Positions 57,060-57,801 of a DNA stretch of 57,801 nt are shown here, piece after piece. Numbering within the stretch: the stretch's first letter is position 1; each line of letters opens with the position of its first letter. The translations under genes and the position numbers were made by a program. The stretch spans positions 1 to 57,801 of IMG/VR virus record IMGVR_UViG_3300028146_000012; one strand, given 5' to 3'. The notes under the pieces were generated by a model. It was not told the origin of the DNA, did not search any database, and was given only the letters and a program-made list of their open reading frames with translations. Origin of the DNA: a virus.

Positions 57060-57461
57060 TCATATTGCCTCGAAGTCAGTTATTGTAAGTATAAAGCTAT
57101 CTACATCTTTTTTCAAGTCCATAAAAGCCTCGAATGTCTTTTTAGAATGCATTATCATGTCACCATTCCGCTCACTCCCCAACAATATACAACCATCGCT
57201 ATCGTGGTTATAGTTTCCTATATGTATGAGTATACCAGTAACGATGCTACCTTTGAAATCAGGTACATTCTGTAGCTCAAAAGTCGCATACGGTAATCGA
57301 TTAGGCGCGTGGCGAACGCAGGTATAAGTACCTGCAGCGACTTTCGGCATGCAGTTATAGCTATGCTCAAGCGTAACTGCGATTTGCTTATTGTTTTCAT
57401 CATATAGCATACCGAATATGCCGTCTAATGTCCATTTATTGCGCTTAAGTGTGCAGTTCAT
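57060..57461 (-). CDS. DUF5675-family protein
   Basis: 133 residues with GGAG upstream. Pattern of the DUF5675 family: TLDGIFGMLYDENN, VTLEHSYN, KVAAGTYTC then GILIHIGNYNHDSDGCILLG. In this family an IHxGN...DxxGC(I/V) core is conserved; relatives occur beside lysis or tail genes of phages. Enzymatic role unproven. Two genes follow and one precedes it in the operon. Confidence 0.85.
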   Translation of the reverse strand: MNCTLKRNKWTLDGIFGMLYDENNKQIAVTLEHSYNCMPKVAAGTYTCVRHAPNRLPYATFELQNVPDFKGSIVTGILIHIGNYNHDSDGCILLGSERNGDMIMHSKKTFEAFMDLKKDVDSFILTITDFEAI

Positions 57462-57780
57462 TAAAACTCCTATTGTTTTTCTTGTCTATGAGGGCGCATT
57501 CTTGCTGACCCCACATAGACGGAGGCATTCCAATGATTTCTGCCCATTTAGGCAGTTCTGATATACTGAATTTAAACACAAACTCATCGCCCTCAGTTAC
57601 ATGGCCGGGTCTCTTAATGCGCTGAAATCTACAGACACGCGCTACGCAAGTACTTGAATTGTATGAGAAAATCTGACCATAGGCTCCAAATATAGACGAT
57701 TCCTGTGTGATCTTATGGGTAAGAGCTTCTATAGCACCTATTTTATCGCCTTTTATTAACCATTCATGGGAGTGTTTCAT
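57445..57780 (-). CDS. Hypothetical protein at the right edge
   Basis: 111 residues from the ATG at 57780. The frame remains open upstream through GGGGTC-type repeats to the window end, so a longer start cannot be excluded. Mixed alpha/beta with VARVCRFQRI and a C-terminal helix. Overlaps the DUF5675 gene by 17 bases. Not recognised. Confidence 0.62.
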   Translation of the reverse strand: MKHSHEWLIKGDKIGAIEALTHKITQESSIFGAYGQIFSYNSSTCVARVCRFQRIKRPGHVTEGDEFVFKFSISELPKWAEIIGMPPSMWGQQECALIDKKNNRSFNELHT

Positions 57781-57801
57781 ACCGACCACGACCCCGACCC
57801 C

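Overview
The window is most of a double-stranded DNA tailed phage genome of the short-tailed (podovirus-like) type. It has a terminase, portal, scaffold, major capsid protein, tail adaptor, large tail protein, three internal (ejection) proteins and fibres, but no tape measure, sheath or tail-tube genes. No integrase, excisionase or repressor is visible. Exported proteins with Sec signal peptides, sigma70-like promoters and strong Shine-Dalgarno sites suggest a Gram-negative host; the host itself cannot be named from the sequence.

Layout. 1-1.75 kb (minus strand): a short operon with a UvsW-type helicase split into two genes by a small inserted ORF. 1.87-15.2 kb (plus): ClpP-like protease, RecA/UvsX-like recombinase, SbcD- and SbcC-like nuclease subunits, an endonuclease VII-like gene, two metallophosphoesterase-fold proteins, a lytic transglycosylase, nucleotide-metabolism genes, a candidate SSB, a primase-helicase and a family A DNA polymerase. 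15.2-27.3 kb: terminase, portal, scaffold and capsid genes, closed by a terminator at 27.33 kb. 27.4-36.4 kb: an accessory island inside the structural block, with a VSR-like homing endonuclease, a MoxR AAA+ ATPase paired with a VWA/HExxH protein, a secreted subtilase, alanine-repeat proteins and many tiny genes. 36.4-54.3 kb: virion fibre, adaptor, tail and ejection genes and two candidate holins. 54.3-57.8 kb: an exported ClpP-like protein (plus), then a minus-strand operon with a zincin, zinc-ribbon proteins and a DUF5675 protein.

Most striking points. (1) The capsid gene is interrupted by two complete group I introns, each with an HNH endonuclease gene. Between them lies a 33-base element with a perfect group I P1 helix, P10 helix and terminal G but no catalytic core and an in-frame stop. 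(2) Nine small proteins of otherwise different sequence end in the same C-terminal motif, roughly LE(K/R)II(Y/F)x(I/V). One is the ORF that splits the helicase; three are alanine-repeat proteins. (3) A 15-base motif, consensus TTATCGCAWWKATAG, occurs four times just upstream of structural gene blocks and is probably the late promoter. (4) Several sigma70-like promoters sit 5-9 bases from start codons and predict leaderless transcripts. (5) Eight homing-type endonuclease genes and five protease-like genes are unusually many for a phage of this size.

How the genes may work together: RecA, SbcCD, helicase, primase-helicase and polymerase give a T4-like recombination-dependent replication set. 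The late motif would switch on the capsid, tail and ejection genes. The accessory island has its own sigma70-like promoters and is probably expressed earlier.
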